Shown: positions 13,501-24,817 of the stretch, piece by piece | How the letters are laid out: the number at the start of each line of letters is the position of its first letter | Numbering within the stretch: position 1 is the first letter of the stretch | Origin: Hypomyces perniciosus | Lineage: Eukaryota > Ascomycota > Sordariomycetes > Hypocreales > Hypocreaceae | NCBI GenBank assembly: GCA_008477525.1 | Contig: SPDT01000004.1 | Location: 1,798,001-1,862,000, forward strand | Length of the DNA: 64,000 bases | Direction: 5' to 3' | Notes under the pieces: model-generated | Told to the model about the DNA's origin: nothing | The model's input: only the letters and a program-made list of their open reading frames with translations | Databases searched by the model: none | Program-made: the position numbers and the translations under genes

Positions 13501-13756
13501 CTCAAGGATGGTGTTGATAAGACCTCCTCGCTAAGGTTGGAATGTATGTACATACTACTACTACGAAGTACTGTACTCGTAAGCCTTCAATAAATGCTTC
13601 ACAGAATAGAATTACAAAGTGGCTGATCCTCCTCGCACGTCCTCAACCATAGCCCCCACGTACCCGCACATCTTGCATGGGGATGCAAGTTGCAACTGTT
13701 GGCTTCTGCATCGGCTTCTGGAAGCACGGCAACCAACATCCCATGCCGCCCTAGCG

Positions 13757-13782
13757 AAAAAAAAAAAAAAAAAAAAAAAAAA
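13757..13782 (+). repeat. A26 homopolymer tract
   Basis: Twenty-six consecutive A bases. This could be a simple microsatellite or the poly(A) end of an old retroposed insertion on the plus strand. No target-site duplication was found by eye. Confidence 0.95.
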
Positions 13783-14194
13783 GGTAGCCAGTACATACTA
13801 TTACTAGAAGAAGAGAGTGAGAGAGAGAGAAAACGGAGATACTAGTCATAGAACACGGGCGTCGATCAGGCCTGGATGGACATCAGGCAGCCATCCCGCG
13901 CTCGGAGATAGCGGTTGCCCTCTCAGCATTCACTTGTAGTTCATGGAGCTCATGGAGCTTGAATGGAGTTTCGAAATGCTTCTGCCTAGATAAGATGGGG
14001 GGATGGAGTCGGATGGCTGCACTGCAACTGCAAGCGTGGAGACGGACTACCTGCATTAGCCTGGCCTAGGTATGTTCTACACAGGAGAATAAAAAACTTC
14101 CTACTCGGGTAATTCGTTGTCCACAGCGGAGGATGGACAGGGTTGAAGCATCACAAAATATGCGGTGTGGTATTATGACAACGTACGAAGTACT

Positions 14195-14234
14195 GGTAGT
14201 AGTAGTAGTAATAGTAGTACTCCTCCTCCTCCTA
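14195..14234. repeat. Trinucleotide microsatellite (TAG)n followed by (TCC)n
   Basis: A run of GTA/TAG units with one interruption is directly followed by four TCC units, in a non-coding stretch and next to a TACGAAGTAC motif. Confidence 0.85.
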
Positions 14235-16566
14235 CATGATGGATAGCATTTTCGAAACAAGCGATCTCGGCGCGGCGGAGCGACTCCGTCTCTGGCATTG
14301 GAGTTTTCACTTGTACGCAACTCGCCTCACCTAATATCCCCAAGGGCATCAATCTTCTAGGCATACGGAGTAATAGTATGGAAATTAGAGAAACACCAGG
14401 GTGTTGGCGTCGTCATCAGACTAATGCACAGATTGTAGTCACGAGGCCATAAGCGGAAGAAGCAGTAACTCATAGATACCTCTTCCTTTTGTTTGTCTCT
14501 CGGATCTCAACCATCTCATCTTTGTGTTTCTCCCGGATCTTACAGCTAGCTTACCGTGAGCTCACCGCGGGGTTGGCCACTCCACTGTCTTTGCTTCGGC
14601 GCGCAACCCTAGCACCGTTTGTCCCGCAACGGGACCACGAAGCATCGTGAGTTCTTTGGTGCACGGTCTGTAATAAGGTTGTTTGGGGAGTCCACCCTCG
14701 TTGGCTCTCCTTGGGCACGGTAGCTGGACCCCCTTGTTAGCGTCCTCCCAGTAACGCGGGACAAAAGATGCACACACCCTACGGAGTAGACACGCCCCCT
14801 TTCTTTTGAATCAATGCTAGATTTGGACATGCCATTGAAGAGGCAGAAGTCAAGCCTGTCTCAGTCCGCTTAACGCGTCATGTAAAAGAGCCCTTCTTAT
14901 TAGCTATGTACGAGCTGCCTTGACTCATATGCTTTCATTCACACCCAACTTATTCAGATTCTAGACTCTCTCTCCAGATGAACAATGCTACCAACTTACT
15001 CATGCTCAACAAAATAGTCAGAGCTCCCCTCCTCGCTACCCCTGCTCTGACACAGGGTTGGCGTTGGGCCTCAGACACATCGGGCTTCTTTGCAGACCGA
15101 CAAGGGCATAGTCAACAAGGAGAAGAAAAAAATCAGCGTCCACATGACCATCTCGCGAGATTGGATGGAGCTCTCCCCCTCAAAGACCAAGATTCCCCGG
15201 GGGCAAGGGCCCGGCAAACCGGGCTCCCCACGTTTCCAACTGAGTGGCCGTCACGGCGACTAGGGGGTAACTCTGAACACTCGTAAAATCCGACTAAGGA
15301 TCGTCCATGTGACCTCTGCCCAAATTAACACTTCATCTCGGGGACCCGGCTTTGTTTTTTTACACGTGTCTCTTTTTATTTTTCTGGACCATTGAAGTTG
15401 GCTTGGTGCGCTATTGCAACAAATGTGCTTTTGATTCACCAGGGCGTTGGGTGTGGAGATGCAAAGAAAAAAAGTTTTTTATATGGCTGCCTGGCCCCAT
15501 TCTTGGCCCAGTTCTCCATCACGCCAGAGCTTCATGCAAGATGGTGGTGATGAAGAAATGGGCTGGAAGAGTCTATGGGACAAGCGCATCGCCGCTTTAT
15601 CCAGTTTTTAAGAACCCTTTGTGGAAATTAACCCATCTGATGTTTTGTATGTGTAATAATGAATGTCAGGTGAGAACAATCGTCGATGGATCCTAAACAT
15701 GAAGTTTTCATCGGCGTCATTAGTACTATCCATGATCCAACACGCTTCAAGCATTCTGTAATCTCCCTTACTATAGCCTCCGAAGCATATCCGATTCACT
15801 ACTAACAGCAGTGCGCGAGCCTTGTATCTGTCATCAACAGCCGCGATGCATCGAACGGCACAGTTGGGACATGCCCACGACTAACTTGGTGCTGCTCCAG
15901 CACGTCCATCATCCACAGCCGTCAAGATCCTGCTTGGTCAACCCATACACAATTTCCTCTCGCACCTCCGACATCTTTACAAATTTTTATTGCATATGAC
16001 CATCTCTTATTAAATTATAGCTAAGGAGCCAAGGGGTATTGGGGGAATCTGCAATGATGTGGGCAATTTGTAATCTGCATTTTCTTTTGTCACCCACTTG
16101 TAGGAAGAACTGCAAACAAAACATCTACGCTATTACCACACCTAACTTTAATTTCTACAGACTACTATCACTGCTAAAGATACATTTTACACAGTAGTTT
16201 TTAATAATTATATAATTAAAAGCTCTGAATACTCTATTAGTCAACCACCTACAGGGTAGCTATGTCCTTTGCGGTTACTGTGTTATTGTCAATGGCTTAA
16301 TCAGTCAATTCAACTATCTCGTGTCTCGAGGCTTAACGCAACTCTAGACAGAGTCGGGGATCACTTAGTCGTGGTAAATTGTTTAAAGTCAAGGGGCCAT
16401 GAGATCACCAGAACTTAACCCGAAACCAATTTCTCCCCCTCCAAAAGTTCCAGACCCTGATTTCTACTCTGCTTGCAATCATAACACCACACTGTTCAAT
16501 GATCCAAGTCTAAAAGGTCCAAAATTCGACACCAACAAACAATAAGGCCTAACACACTGAAAACAA

Positions 16567-16680
16567 TGGATCCATTTGAGAGACTATCAGCTGAGATTCG
16601 CAGATAAATATTACATCAATCGGGCACGCCAACGGATATGATGTCTCTCAGCCACGCGGGCTCCGCGAAGTCCCCCAATC
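16567..16680 (+). pseudogene. Remnant of an F-box gene start with in-frame stop
   Basis: An ATG at 16567 opens MDPFERLSAEIRR, followed by TAA (16606-16608) and then, in the same frame, ILHQSGTPTDMMSLSHAG. This matches the layout of fungal F-box N-termini (L-P-x-E-I-R-x-x-I-L, then D-L-L-S-L). The stop sits where a Gln is common, so CAA to TAA is the simplest explanation. The similarity fades after about 16.67 kb, where the remnant meets the end of an ankyrin remnant on the other strand. Short length limits certainty. Confidence 0.45.
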
Positions 16681-16687
16681 AAGATTG

Positions 16688-17002
16688 CTACTGCAGACGG
16701 CAAGCCTCCATCTTTTCAGATAACATACATAACATGGACAAGGCAGCACGGGATTCTATGCTCGCCATGATGGCTGGTCTAAGGAAGGCTGGCCAGACTT
16801 CGCCACCATCAGCGTCAACAGCTCCGAAACTAAGAAGAACCGAAACGACGTTCGCGCACATGTTCTTTGAAGCCAGTGCCATGGCATCATGGTCGAAAGA
16901 ACCTTTGGCGTTGGGGTTGTCGCCTCTCTCAAGTAGCAACTAGGCTACCATTCCGTGCCCAGTCTCTGCTGCCCAAAGCAGATGGTTCCTTGTGTCTTCG
17001 AA
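16688..17002 (-). pseudogene. Severed C-terminal ankyrin extension of the NLR gene
   Basis: In the same reading frame as the NLR gene, directly beyond its stop codon (17003-17005), the minus strand still codes for ankyrin-like sequence: NHLLWAAETGHG before a second TAG (16940-16942), then LLLERGDNPNAKG, and a further partial repeat up to TAG at 16688-16690. Both internal stops stand where repeats often carry Gln or another polar residue. The frame is intact over 315 bases, so this is a recent truncation rather than random sequence. Confidence 0.6.
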
Positions 17003-20000
17003 CTATCTGTCCTCGGGGTCTAAGAGGGCACCTTTCTCCTGCAGCAACTTCACCATTGAACTGTCTTTTTTCTCCGTCGCCCGCCACAAGGGACTGACCT
17101 GCCTATCGGGGACATATTCCTCGTGTCCCACAACGTACTGATGGGTGGCGTAGTATCGTTCCCTTCCCTCGGCACCCTTGGGAACGCCCCATTCGTAACC
17201 ATCTGAGGAAACAGCGACGTATGTATACTCGTATAGGTGTTCGTTACTACCATGATGAATAGGAGATCGATAAATATGATACCGCTGATTCGGATCAGCT
17301 CTGTGCTCTAGCAATAATCGTGCAATCGCCCAAGACCCTTTCTCGATTGCCGCTGCCAGCGCTGTGCCGCCACCCGCGTTTCTGATTTCGGTATTCGCAC
17401 CATACTGAAGCAGCAGCGAGACCACTTCCTCACGCCCATTCCAGGCCGCCCAATGCAACACGGTCGTCCCCAAATTATCCTGGGAGTCGACATTGGCCTT
17501 GCTGTCAAGAAACAGTTTTGTAGCCGTCTCATGACCGTATCTCGCAGCCAAAGCTAGTGGCGTCATACCATTTTTATCTTTGGCCTCGAGGTTGGCACCA
17601 TTCGCGAGTAACAGCTTGATTGCCGTTTCCTGCCCATTTTCAGCAGCCAGAGCCAACGGCGTCATACCATTTTTATCTTTGGCCTCGAGGTTGGCACCAT
17701 TCGCGAGCAACAGCTCGACCGCCGTTTCCTGCCCGTTTCCAGCAGCCAGAGCCAACGGCGTCATACCATTTTCATTTTTGGCCTCGAGGTTGGCACCATT
17801 CGCGAGCAACAGCTTGATCACCGTTTCCTGCCCGTTTCCAGCAGCTAGAGCCAACGGCGTCAATTTATCATATCCACTTTGTGTGTTTGGGTTGGCACCA
17901 TTCGCGAGCAACAGCTTAATCACCGTTTCCTGCCCAGTTCTAGCAGCCAGAGCCAACGGCGTGTATCCACCGTGTCCAATTTGTATGTTTGGGTTGGCGC
18001 CATTCGCGAGCAGCAACTGAATCGCCGTTTCGTGTCCATTCCGGGCTGCCCACCCCAATGGCTTCAACCTGTATGGCTTGTCTTCACCATCGAGATCAAC
18101 ATCCTTCTCGAGCAGGAGCTTCACTATCGGACCACTCCCATTTTTTGCGGCCCACAACAACGGTCTCCAATGATTTACCATGTCTGTTGGGTCCGGATCG
18201 ACATTTCGCTTAAGCAGAAACTCTACTACTCGAGCATGCCCGTTCCTTGCAGCCCACCACAACGGCGTTCGCCCTTCTGGGTCTTTGGCATCTGGGTCGT
18301 GGCCTTTCTCAACCAGCTTGTCTATCACGTGGTAGAGGCCGAAGTATGCTGCATTGTGCAAGGACGACACTTGTTGCGGGACAACCGGGTTATGGTCCGG
18401 GAGAACCCATGTCTTCTCGACCTTTATTGCACACATCAATGCATGACTCCACACCTCTCGCTTCGCCTCGTTGTCGAGGAAGTCGAGTATACTTGAGGCT
18501 CCTATGCCCAAGCTTAAAGCCTCGCGGGCATGATGCCCCCAATTTTTGGCTGCGTAGTCGAAGAGAGGATTTTTTGCAAGTCTATCTGGAAACTCGAGTG
18601 AGTTGCAGAAGCCGCTTTCGAAGGTCGAAAACGAGAGATATGTCATGCAAATATTAGCAATTTCAATCTCTCCATCCCTGACCCATACATTTTGTGGTCG
18701 ATCAAAGTATTCTTGTGCCGTGTAGTGGACCAATCGTACAATCTTACTCTCTTCATCGACCACTATCAACGGGGCACATGCCTTGGTGATGTGCTTGACG
18801 CTAGGTATGTTGTCGTGATCCAGTTCCGATGTTCCAATTTCAACTGCAAGCGCCTGCTGCAGCTCTAGAACCGTCATCTGCCTCCGAGCCTTGACGATCC
18901 ATGAAAGGATTAGCAATGCATCTCGGGGGAGGTCGCCTCTTTGGCGCTGAATCCGCTCCATCGCCTTATCGTACGCTTCATAGAGTGCACTTGAACTATC
19001 TGGAGATCCGTCAGAGACCTTTCGCAGATCTTTCAATGCTGCGCGGAGAGCGGCAGGTGACCTCTTGCCAACGAGGGAATCGATGTAGAGTTTGGCGAGG
19101 AGAAACCTAACAGAATTAGTCCTCATGATATCCCCCGTCACTGATACAATACTTACATTCCATCAATTGCTGACGTTATGCTTTTCTTGATCTCATTCTG
19201 AAGATCCTTTTCAATTGCCACGAAATCCGGCAAGTCAGACATGCGCGTTTCTAGGAAACGAGAAATATCATCATCAGCGGCGCGAATTTCTCTGGCAGGA
19301 TAATTGTCAAATCGCTTCACAATACCCGGAAGGAGTCTGGATGTTACGAAAATGTTGATCCCAGCCTTGTCCTGCGCGTTCAACAACTGATCTACCAGTT
19401 TCCTGCGGTTACCATCGTCATCATTGCATTCGTCAATGGCGTCAACGACAATGAAGACATGTGAAAAAGACATTCCAACAGACGTTAGAGTTGCTGAAAG
19501 CTCCTCAATCGACGGGTGTGTGCTTCTTTGTTGGCATCGATTGTACAATTCTCGCACGCTTTCTGGGAAAGGCTTCTGCTTCCGAGCAAGCTGTTTGATC
19601 AAGTTGGCAAGTAGATAGTCAGCCTTTTGATCTTGTTGCCGCTTGAAATTGCAGTATAGGAAGGCGACGCCGACTGCGCTGTTGTATTCAAACTTGTTGA
19701 CCAAGTGATTCACTATAACCGATGTCTGCATCGTTTTCCCTGCCCCTGGAATTCCCGGGCAGAATAAGGTTTGTTTTCTGGCTGCCAGCCAATCTTGGAA
19801 TTCTGACGAGTTCAAAAGTCCTTGCCCAGTGCCTGGCTCGCATTTTGTAATGTAATCATGCTGTTGAGGAGCAAAATCGACCGAACTGAGCCAGTTTAGG
19901 ATGTGGTTGTGTTTGTTGCTTTCATTGTCTATATGATAGTCAGCAGAGTCAATTTCAAGGCTTGATGATGACCGCACCATCGCGAAGATTGCATAGATCT

Positions 20001-21187
20001 TTCTTCACTTCTGAGAAGCCGTCTTGAACTTTTTTGTGGACGTGTTGTATGTCTTGCTTAACTGCTCAATGTATCAAACATATTAGTAGTGCATCCATGG
20101 AAGCCTTTGATAACGAGTATCACTAACCCTCGCTGAGTATCTCCATCAAAGGGCGCTCTCCTTCGACATCAGTTGGCTGTACATAGCCCAGAAGCTCCTT
20201 GGCGAAGGCCGCAGCAACCGCTGCGGCATGTTCTTGCCAGGCTTTATTCTTGTGTGAGTCAGAGTAGTCGCATACACCCCGAATTACCAAGCATGGAAAG
20301 TTGTTCATCAGCCCAGCAGCCTCCATTTCAACACAAAGAACATTGCCACCCAGATCCTTGTTGAGCTTATCCCGAAATGTGCCATCCTTGATGACCTGGT
20401 TACCGGATGCGATCAGACCGTAATGAACTCGCATCGGTCGATTCTTTCTTTTAATGATCTTGCCCCTGTCGCAAAACCGGCAAGTCTCCCATTCTTCGTC
20501 ATCTATATCGGTTTCCTCATCTTCCTCACTGCATTCAGCGTTGTCGTTCATCATAGCATCATCCTCCGTGGTTGAATTATCGACATGGTCATAGCTTGCT
20601 TTGAATAGCATATCCTGGAGTGAGTTGGATCTGATATACTTCCTGGCCATATTGGGGAACTTTTGCTTCATCTCTTCAAGAAAGCCTGGAATTTTCGACC
20701 CTACCAAGTCATACCCTGACTCCAGCTTTCCCAGAGCCGATAGCAAGGAATTAGGTGGATTGTTCAGCGCTCCAGTCCTCTGGAAATCTCCACCCTGCTC
20801 TGCCTTGCCCATATCCCACTGGACCACGCCGGGGTACTGGCCTCCTGGTGTGCTGACCACAACATCACCGAGCCGTACCTTGGGCGGGATTCCGCCGCCA
20901 ATTCCAACCATAAGGCCGATCCTGATGGACGGAAAAGTTCCAGACATGAGAGTTGCAACATTTGCTGCTGAATTGGTGCCATACTTGCCTTTGGGCAGAC
21001 AGGCTATAACGACGTTATGTCGGCCGATAGAACCGAGGGTGTAAGTGTTGGTGTCGTGGGGAGGCTTTGGCAAACTCCCATGCATTTTGTCTAGCATGGC
21101 TGTTGCTGCCGTCTGCTCCTTTGGCAGGGCGCAAATCCATCCCACGATATAGTCGGAATGAGCTTTGGTCTCGATACTCATGTTCAT
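17003..21187 (-). CDS. NLR-type protein: PNP/UDP-phosphorylase-like domain, NACHT NTPase, ankyrin repeats
   Basis: Four exons on the minus strand with introns at 20065-20127, 19929-19977 and 19107-19156 give about 1340 residues. The start is the ATG at 21187 (MNMSIETKAHSDYIVGWICALPKEQTAA). Residues 1-350 form a nucleoside-phosphorylase-like domain with the GLMVGIGGGIP and CVEMEAAGL motifs, interrupted by an acidic insert. A short linker follows, then a NACHT domain from about 390: Walker A GIPGAGKT, Walker B VFIVVDAIDECND, and the sensor-like ITSR/VTSR motif. From about 920 there are some ten or more ankyrin repeats, six of which are nearly identical units (TPLALAAxNGQET...LLLANGAN). Fungal NLRs of this layout are proposed non-self receptors acting in allorecognition and programmed cell death; no function has been shown for this one. 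The original C-terminus seems to be cut by a stop codon at 17003-17005 (see the severed extension). Confidence 0.87.
17560..18060 (-). repeat. Near-identical tandem ankyrin-coding units of about 99-105 bp inside the NLR gene
   Basis: About six consecutive units share long stretches of identical nucleotides, including a repeated segment coding for LLLANGAN followed by a variable Glu/Asp/Asn/Lys-rich turn. Similarity at DNA level, not only protein level, points to recent duplication or gene conversion among units. Confidence 0.85.
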
Positions 21188-22831
21188 GGGTGGTGTTGAG
21201 CATCAGACTGTGCAGGGTCTGGTGCAATCAGGCCGCGGTAGGTGTGCTTTATTTCTCTCTCAACAGTTCTTCGGAGGCTTTTAGTTACGACGATCAAAAA
21301 TATTTGCCTAATACTTTGTAGTATAGAATGTAAAACAGAATTTGCATGCGATGCGGGAGGGGATTGAGGTTGGGCCGCAATAAAGCTGGCTTGGTCAAGC
21401 TGCTTCTATTTATATCAGCTAGCCAGCAGTCGCGGACACAATCTACCATAACCTATGAGAAAGAGGCTGTGGATATTCCCCTCGTGCTCTGCCAAGGCGA
21501 GATGGGGAGCACGTGTCCCTCCAGTACAAACCAGTCTTTGCAGGCCAACTCGAGACAGACTTCAGCTGAGTGAGGGAACAAATAAATATGGAAGAGCCCA
21601 AGAGAATTACCAGAATCCAAAAGCACAACATCTGAATGAGTTGGCAGAAGGATGTGACACAGAGGTCCTAAATGAGGCTAGAATAGCAGCGAACTATTTA
21701 AGTGATAATATAATCCCCCATTTCATATCTGGCCTTATATTTATCATCTGAGAAAAGATTATTAAAATAAACAACACGGTATTAACTTTTAAACAATTTA
21801 TGTAAGGTGAAGAAGGCTCATTGAATTTCACAGTGGATGCTTATGAGAAATGCCTCGCCAACTTGAAGCGTCGCCTCCAGCTTGACGATGCCTGTCCGTG
21901 GCAAGCTCATGTTCCTTTCTAACCTGACGATACGTCCATGGCCCACTGACTTCCCGTTCCTTGACGAATTGGTGACCTGCTTCGAGACGATCGCTGATGA
22001 AGAAGTGAAGGTATGTTCTCTAACCTTTCCCGCAGAGGATTGAGACATAAGGGCTTACAAGTATCAGCGCTGCATCCTCCGTAATGAAATCAAGCCCACA
22101 ATCCACGGTTTTGTCATGAAAGGTCTCTACTAGATTCACCTCGTCCACATGCCCATGTTCCAAATGGCCAACCACTACTGGCAGCTCATCATCACCCTCG
22201 ATTTCTCGACCGGTACTAGAAGCTACGCAAGGAGAACCCATACAAGTTCTACACGACGACCAACTTCAAGGGGAAAATTCTCTCAGACATGCTCAAGCCC
22301 TACGCTGACATCCAGTGTCGCATGGACGAGCGCATACTCGGTTCGGAAACTAAGCCCTTAATGACGTTTAAGCTGTCTAATATTCGTTAATGAGTTTATG
22401 CGGCTCGATGCATTAGAGATAAGTTACCCAGATAAGATACTGTTCTACCTGTACAGTAATAAATCGAGTCAAGGTTATCTGTACCTTTGTCGCTATTATG
22501 TTGTCAACTGTGGCCGCTGCGGACCCGCACGTTTTTGTTTCTGGTCCGAGGAACTTGTAGTCAAGTTTTCAGAGACCAAGGAAATTGCCCTGCAAGTCAC
22601 TCAGAGAAATATATCCGAGGGATGGGAGGTATGAAGCACACTTATACAAATGTTTATATTAATATGGTAGAAGACGTAAGGAATGAGAAGCCAACCATGA
22701 CAAACCTCACATCCGCTTCGGCCAACAAATATCCCAACGAGCCATGTCATCATCACTCTCATGCCCCCAAGACGAGGTCACGATTTTCCCCCTCGCCATT
22801 ATGAACCAGGGAGAAACTTTATCGCGGACCG
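21188..22831. other. Intergenic stretch with a decayed gene and AT-rich DNA
   Basis: Holds the NLR promoter (first few hundred bases), an AT-rich patch at about 21.69-21.81 kb and the decayed gene described at 21825-22390. A further open stretch to about 22.64 kb on the plus strand (ending SEELVVKFSETKEIALQ...) might belong to the same remnant. Confidence 0.5.
21825..22390 (+). pseudogene. Decayed, unrecognised plus-strand gene
   Basis: Protein-like segments follow one another in shifting frames. One frame reads FLSNLTIRPWPTDFPFLDEL up to a GTATGT donor near 22010; a TACAAG acceptor near 22062 restores the frame into YQRCILRNEIKPTIHGFVMK. A TAG then interrupts it at 22131-22133, but the frame goes on with IHLVHMPMFQMANHYWQLII. 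A frame shift near 22215-22225 leads to NPYKFYTTTNFKGKILSDML and ends at TAA near 22390. I do not recognise the family. The regular codon sense and the preserved intron argue against chance; the stop and frame shift argue that it is dead. Confidence 0.35.
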
Positions 22832-24036
22832 TCACACCTTTACCATTCGTTTAAACCGTGTAGAAGCCGCTGCATTGGGCTCGAAATTTGGGAGCTTCAG
22901 ATCTGGGAAGACTTTCTGAACCTTCCGTGCGAGGTACTGTGACCATGTGCCGTCAACCTGGCGGAACGTTGTGTTCGCCCATCGTTTACGCGCCTGTTCC
23001 TTCTCTTCGTCTGTCAGGGGCGGAAGATGATCTAGCGATAGACGCTGCATCTTGGTGTCCCAGGCAAAGTCGAAGAATAGTGGGAATGAGTAGCGAGGAG
23101 GAGATCCCGGACTGGGTCGTTGCACGCGGTGTGGGCGCGAGCGAAAGCGACCATGTGTAAGTTGGTCCAGCATATCGCCGACTGAGTGAGTAGATAGATG
23201 TCAGCGTATCGGTTTTGTGAGATGTGGAAATATGGTGCTTACCATTTGCTATGAATGCATTCTCGACGACGGGCACATCAACCCATTTGTCGGATGGCGA
23301 GAGGATCTAGAAGCCCATCAGTCACTGTCCACCCACTCAAAGACCGAGAAGATCCTACCTGCAGTCCTGGGGAGTCAACCTTCAAGATGGTGAGGTACCC
23401 GAAATCTGTATGTTCACCAATCCCGAAACTTTCGCTTGAATTCCGCTGCTCCGCTGTGTCATTTCCTACCTCAGGCAATGGTGAATACTTGAAGCAGCGG
23501 AACAACACAATCGGCTCGGGTTCCAGCCACATACGACGCAACTCGTTCTTTTCCAATGCCAGGCCGAGAGAGAAAATATCAGTTACTGTCTTCCCCAGCT
23601 CGCTGACTTGCTCCATGTATGTCAAGACGTCGCGGCGCATATGCGGGAGGGTATCATCGGGAAATCGATTCCGCCCATGTAGTGGCATGCCTGAGAGGGG
23701 GTGATGATCACCATGTTCAGGTCCGATATAGAGACCTTCTTTCCAATCACAATGACCGTGAGTGTGTTCTCCACCGAGAGGCATGTATCCCCTCCAGGCA
23801 ACGCCTCCGTTAGCAACGTCAAGGGCCATTTTTGTATCCATCGGAAGGTCGAAAAACTGTTTAGCCGAGTCCAAGAGTGCCATTTGTTGATCCGGAGCCA
23901 CGGGCGGGCTGCTTATGAGGAAGAAGCCCCATAGCGAAGCCGCATCGTAAATAGCTTTAATGACGTCCTGAGCCTCGGCCGACGTGGGATCGGCGAGATA
24001 AGGAGTCAAGTTGATTTCTGGGATTGTTTCGGCCAT
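22832..24036 (-). CDS. 2-oxoglutarate/Fe(II)-dependent oxygenase (isopenicillin-N-synthase-like)
   Basis: Three exons on the minus strand with introns at 23307-23358 and 23182-23242 give about 363 residues, typical of the family. The ATG at 24036 (MAETIPEINLTPYLADP) begins with the DIOX_N layout; longer upstream open frame is not supported. Visible parts: the N-terminal domain with GFFLISSPPV, the iron ligands HTD in GEHTDFGYLTIL, the third His in the RPHRV motif, and the cosubstrate-binding RYS before FPLFFD. The GDMLDQLTHG segment typical of the family is formed across the second intron. Such enzymes hydroxylate, desaturate or cyclise small molecules, often in secondary metabolism or in catabolism of plant compounds; no cluster genes surround it, so the substrate is unknown. 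Confidence 0.88.
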
Positions 24037-24817
24037 GCTGAAGGATATGGTTTTCAACACTGCCTCCGGCTGACGGATTGTAGTTGCGGGGTTCCATCGC
24101 GCGATTATAGATGTCGTCAAAATGATAACTCGAGGTTGCACGACTCGTGAGGGGTTCCAAACAGCTGCGTTGATAGGTCGCTCGATACAGCTGATGTAGA
24201 TCATGAGTAGTAAGGTTTCATATGGCGTCTGATACGCCAAATAATCCTGCCACTGACAGCCACGACACCTTGATCTTATTGGATAGTGAGATTCGACCTT
24301 GTTTAAAGATCGTCTCTAAATTACGGACCAAGAGTGCTTTTATATATCAAATGCCTCTAATTCGTCTATTCACTTTAAGAAGTAGCTATTTACAACTAAA
24401 ATTATCCATCACGGCTGTCAGGAGTGGGTGGTCGCAAGAAGAGAGTGATAGAGTCTGGAGAGCTTGAGGCACGAAGTAGACACACAGGCGGTGACTGTAT
24501 TGATCTCTGCCTTTCATCCCTAGAGGAAAGGACTCCTATTATAGCCCCTATGCTCCGAAAGTCGGCTTCCTTCCTCCGCAGCCTTCCGTCAGTGCGGGCG
24601 CTGCTTCCGTAGTCCTTCGGTTTGCTTGCTATTAACACACCCTACCATATCTACTCTTCTGCCAATATTAACACATCCACGCTTAATCTCTTGATACATC
24701 CCCCAGGACGTTGTAAACCACCTTTACGCTAATAAGAGTAATCACATTTGAAGGCCAAACCATTGGCCCACTGGATATTGACGATGAAATCAACCCTGAG
24801 TAAAAAAGCTCACAAAA
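24037..24817. other. Intergenic region
   Basis: Holds the promoter of the oxygenase and the 3' end of the HET gene. AT-rich at 24.29-24.41 kb. No coding sequence was recognised. Confidence 0.55.

Larger units (their letters stand above)
10580..16566. other. Gene-poor region of about 6 kb
   Basis: Starts with the pyrimidine-rich (minus-strand view) promoter of the dehydrogenase. Beyond about 10.9 kb no open frame shows a recognisable domain or consistent coding character on either strand. An ATG at 14978 opens a 102-codon frame whose start resembles a mitochondrial presequence (NKIVRAPLLATPALTQGW), but it lacks any family signature and was not called. The stretch holds an A26 run, a (TAG)n/(TCC)n block and many copies of a TACGAAGTA-like palindrome. 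From 16.0 to 16.26 kb it is AT-rich. Confidence 0.55.

Noticed and set aside
14978..15286. 102-codon open frame with a presequence-like start
   Set aside because: The N-terminus resembles a mitochondrial targeting peptide, but the rest has no recognisable domain and coding character changes between frames near 15,100.
19153..19980. Separate NACHT gene starting at 19980
   Set aside because: That apparent start lies in an intron; frames of the PNP and NACHT exons join in phase across 20065-20127 and 19929-19977, so it is one gene.
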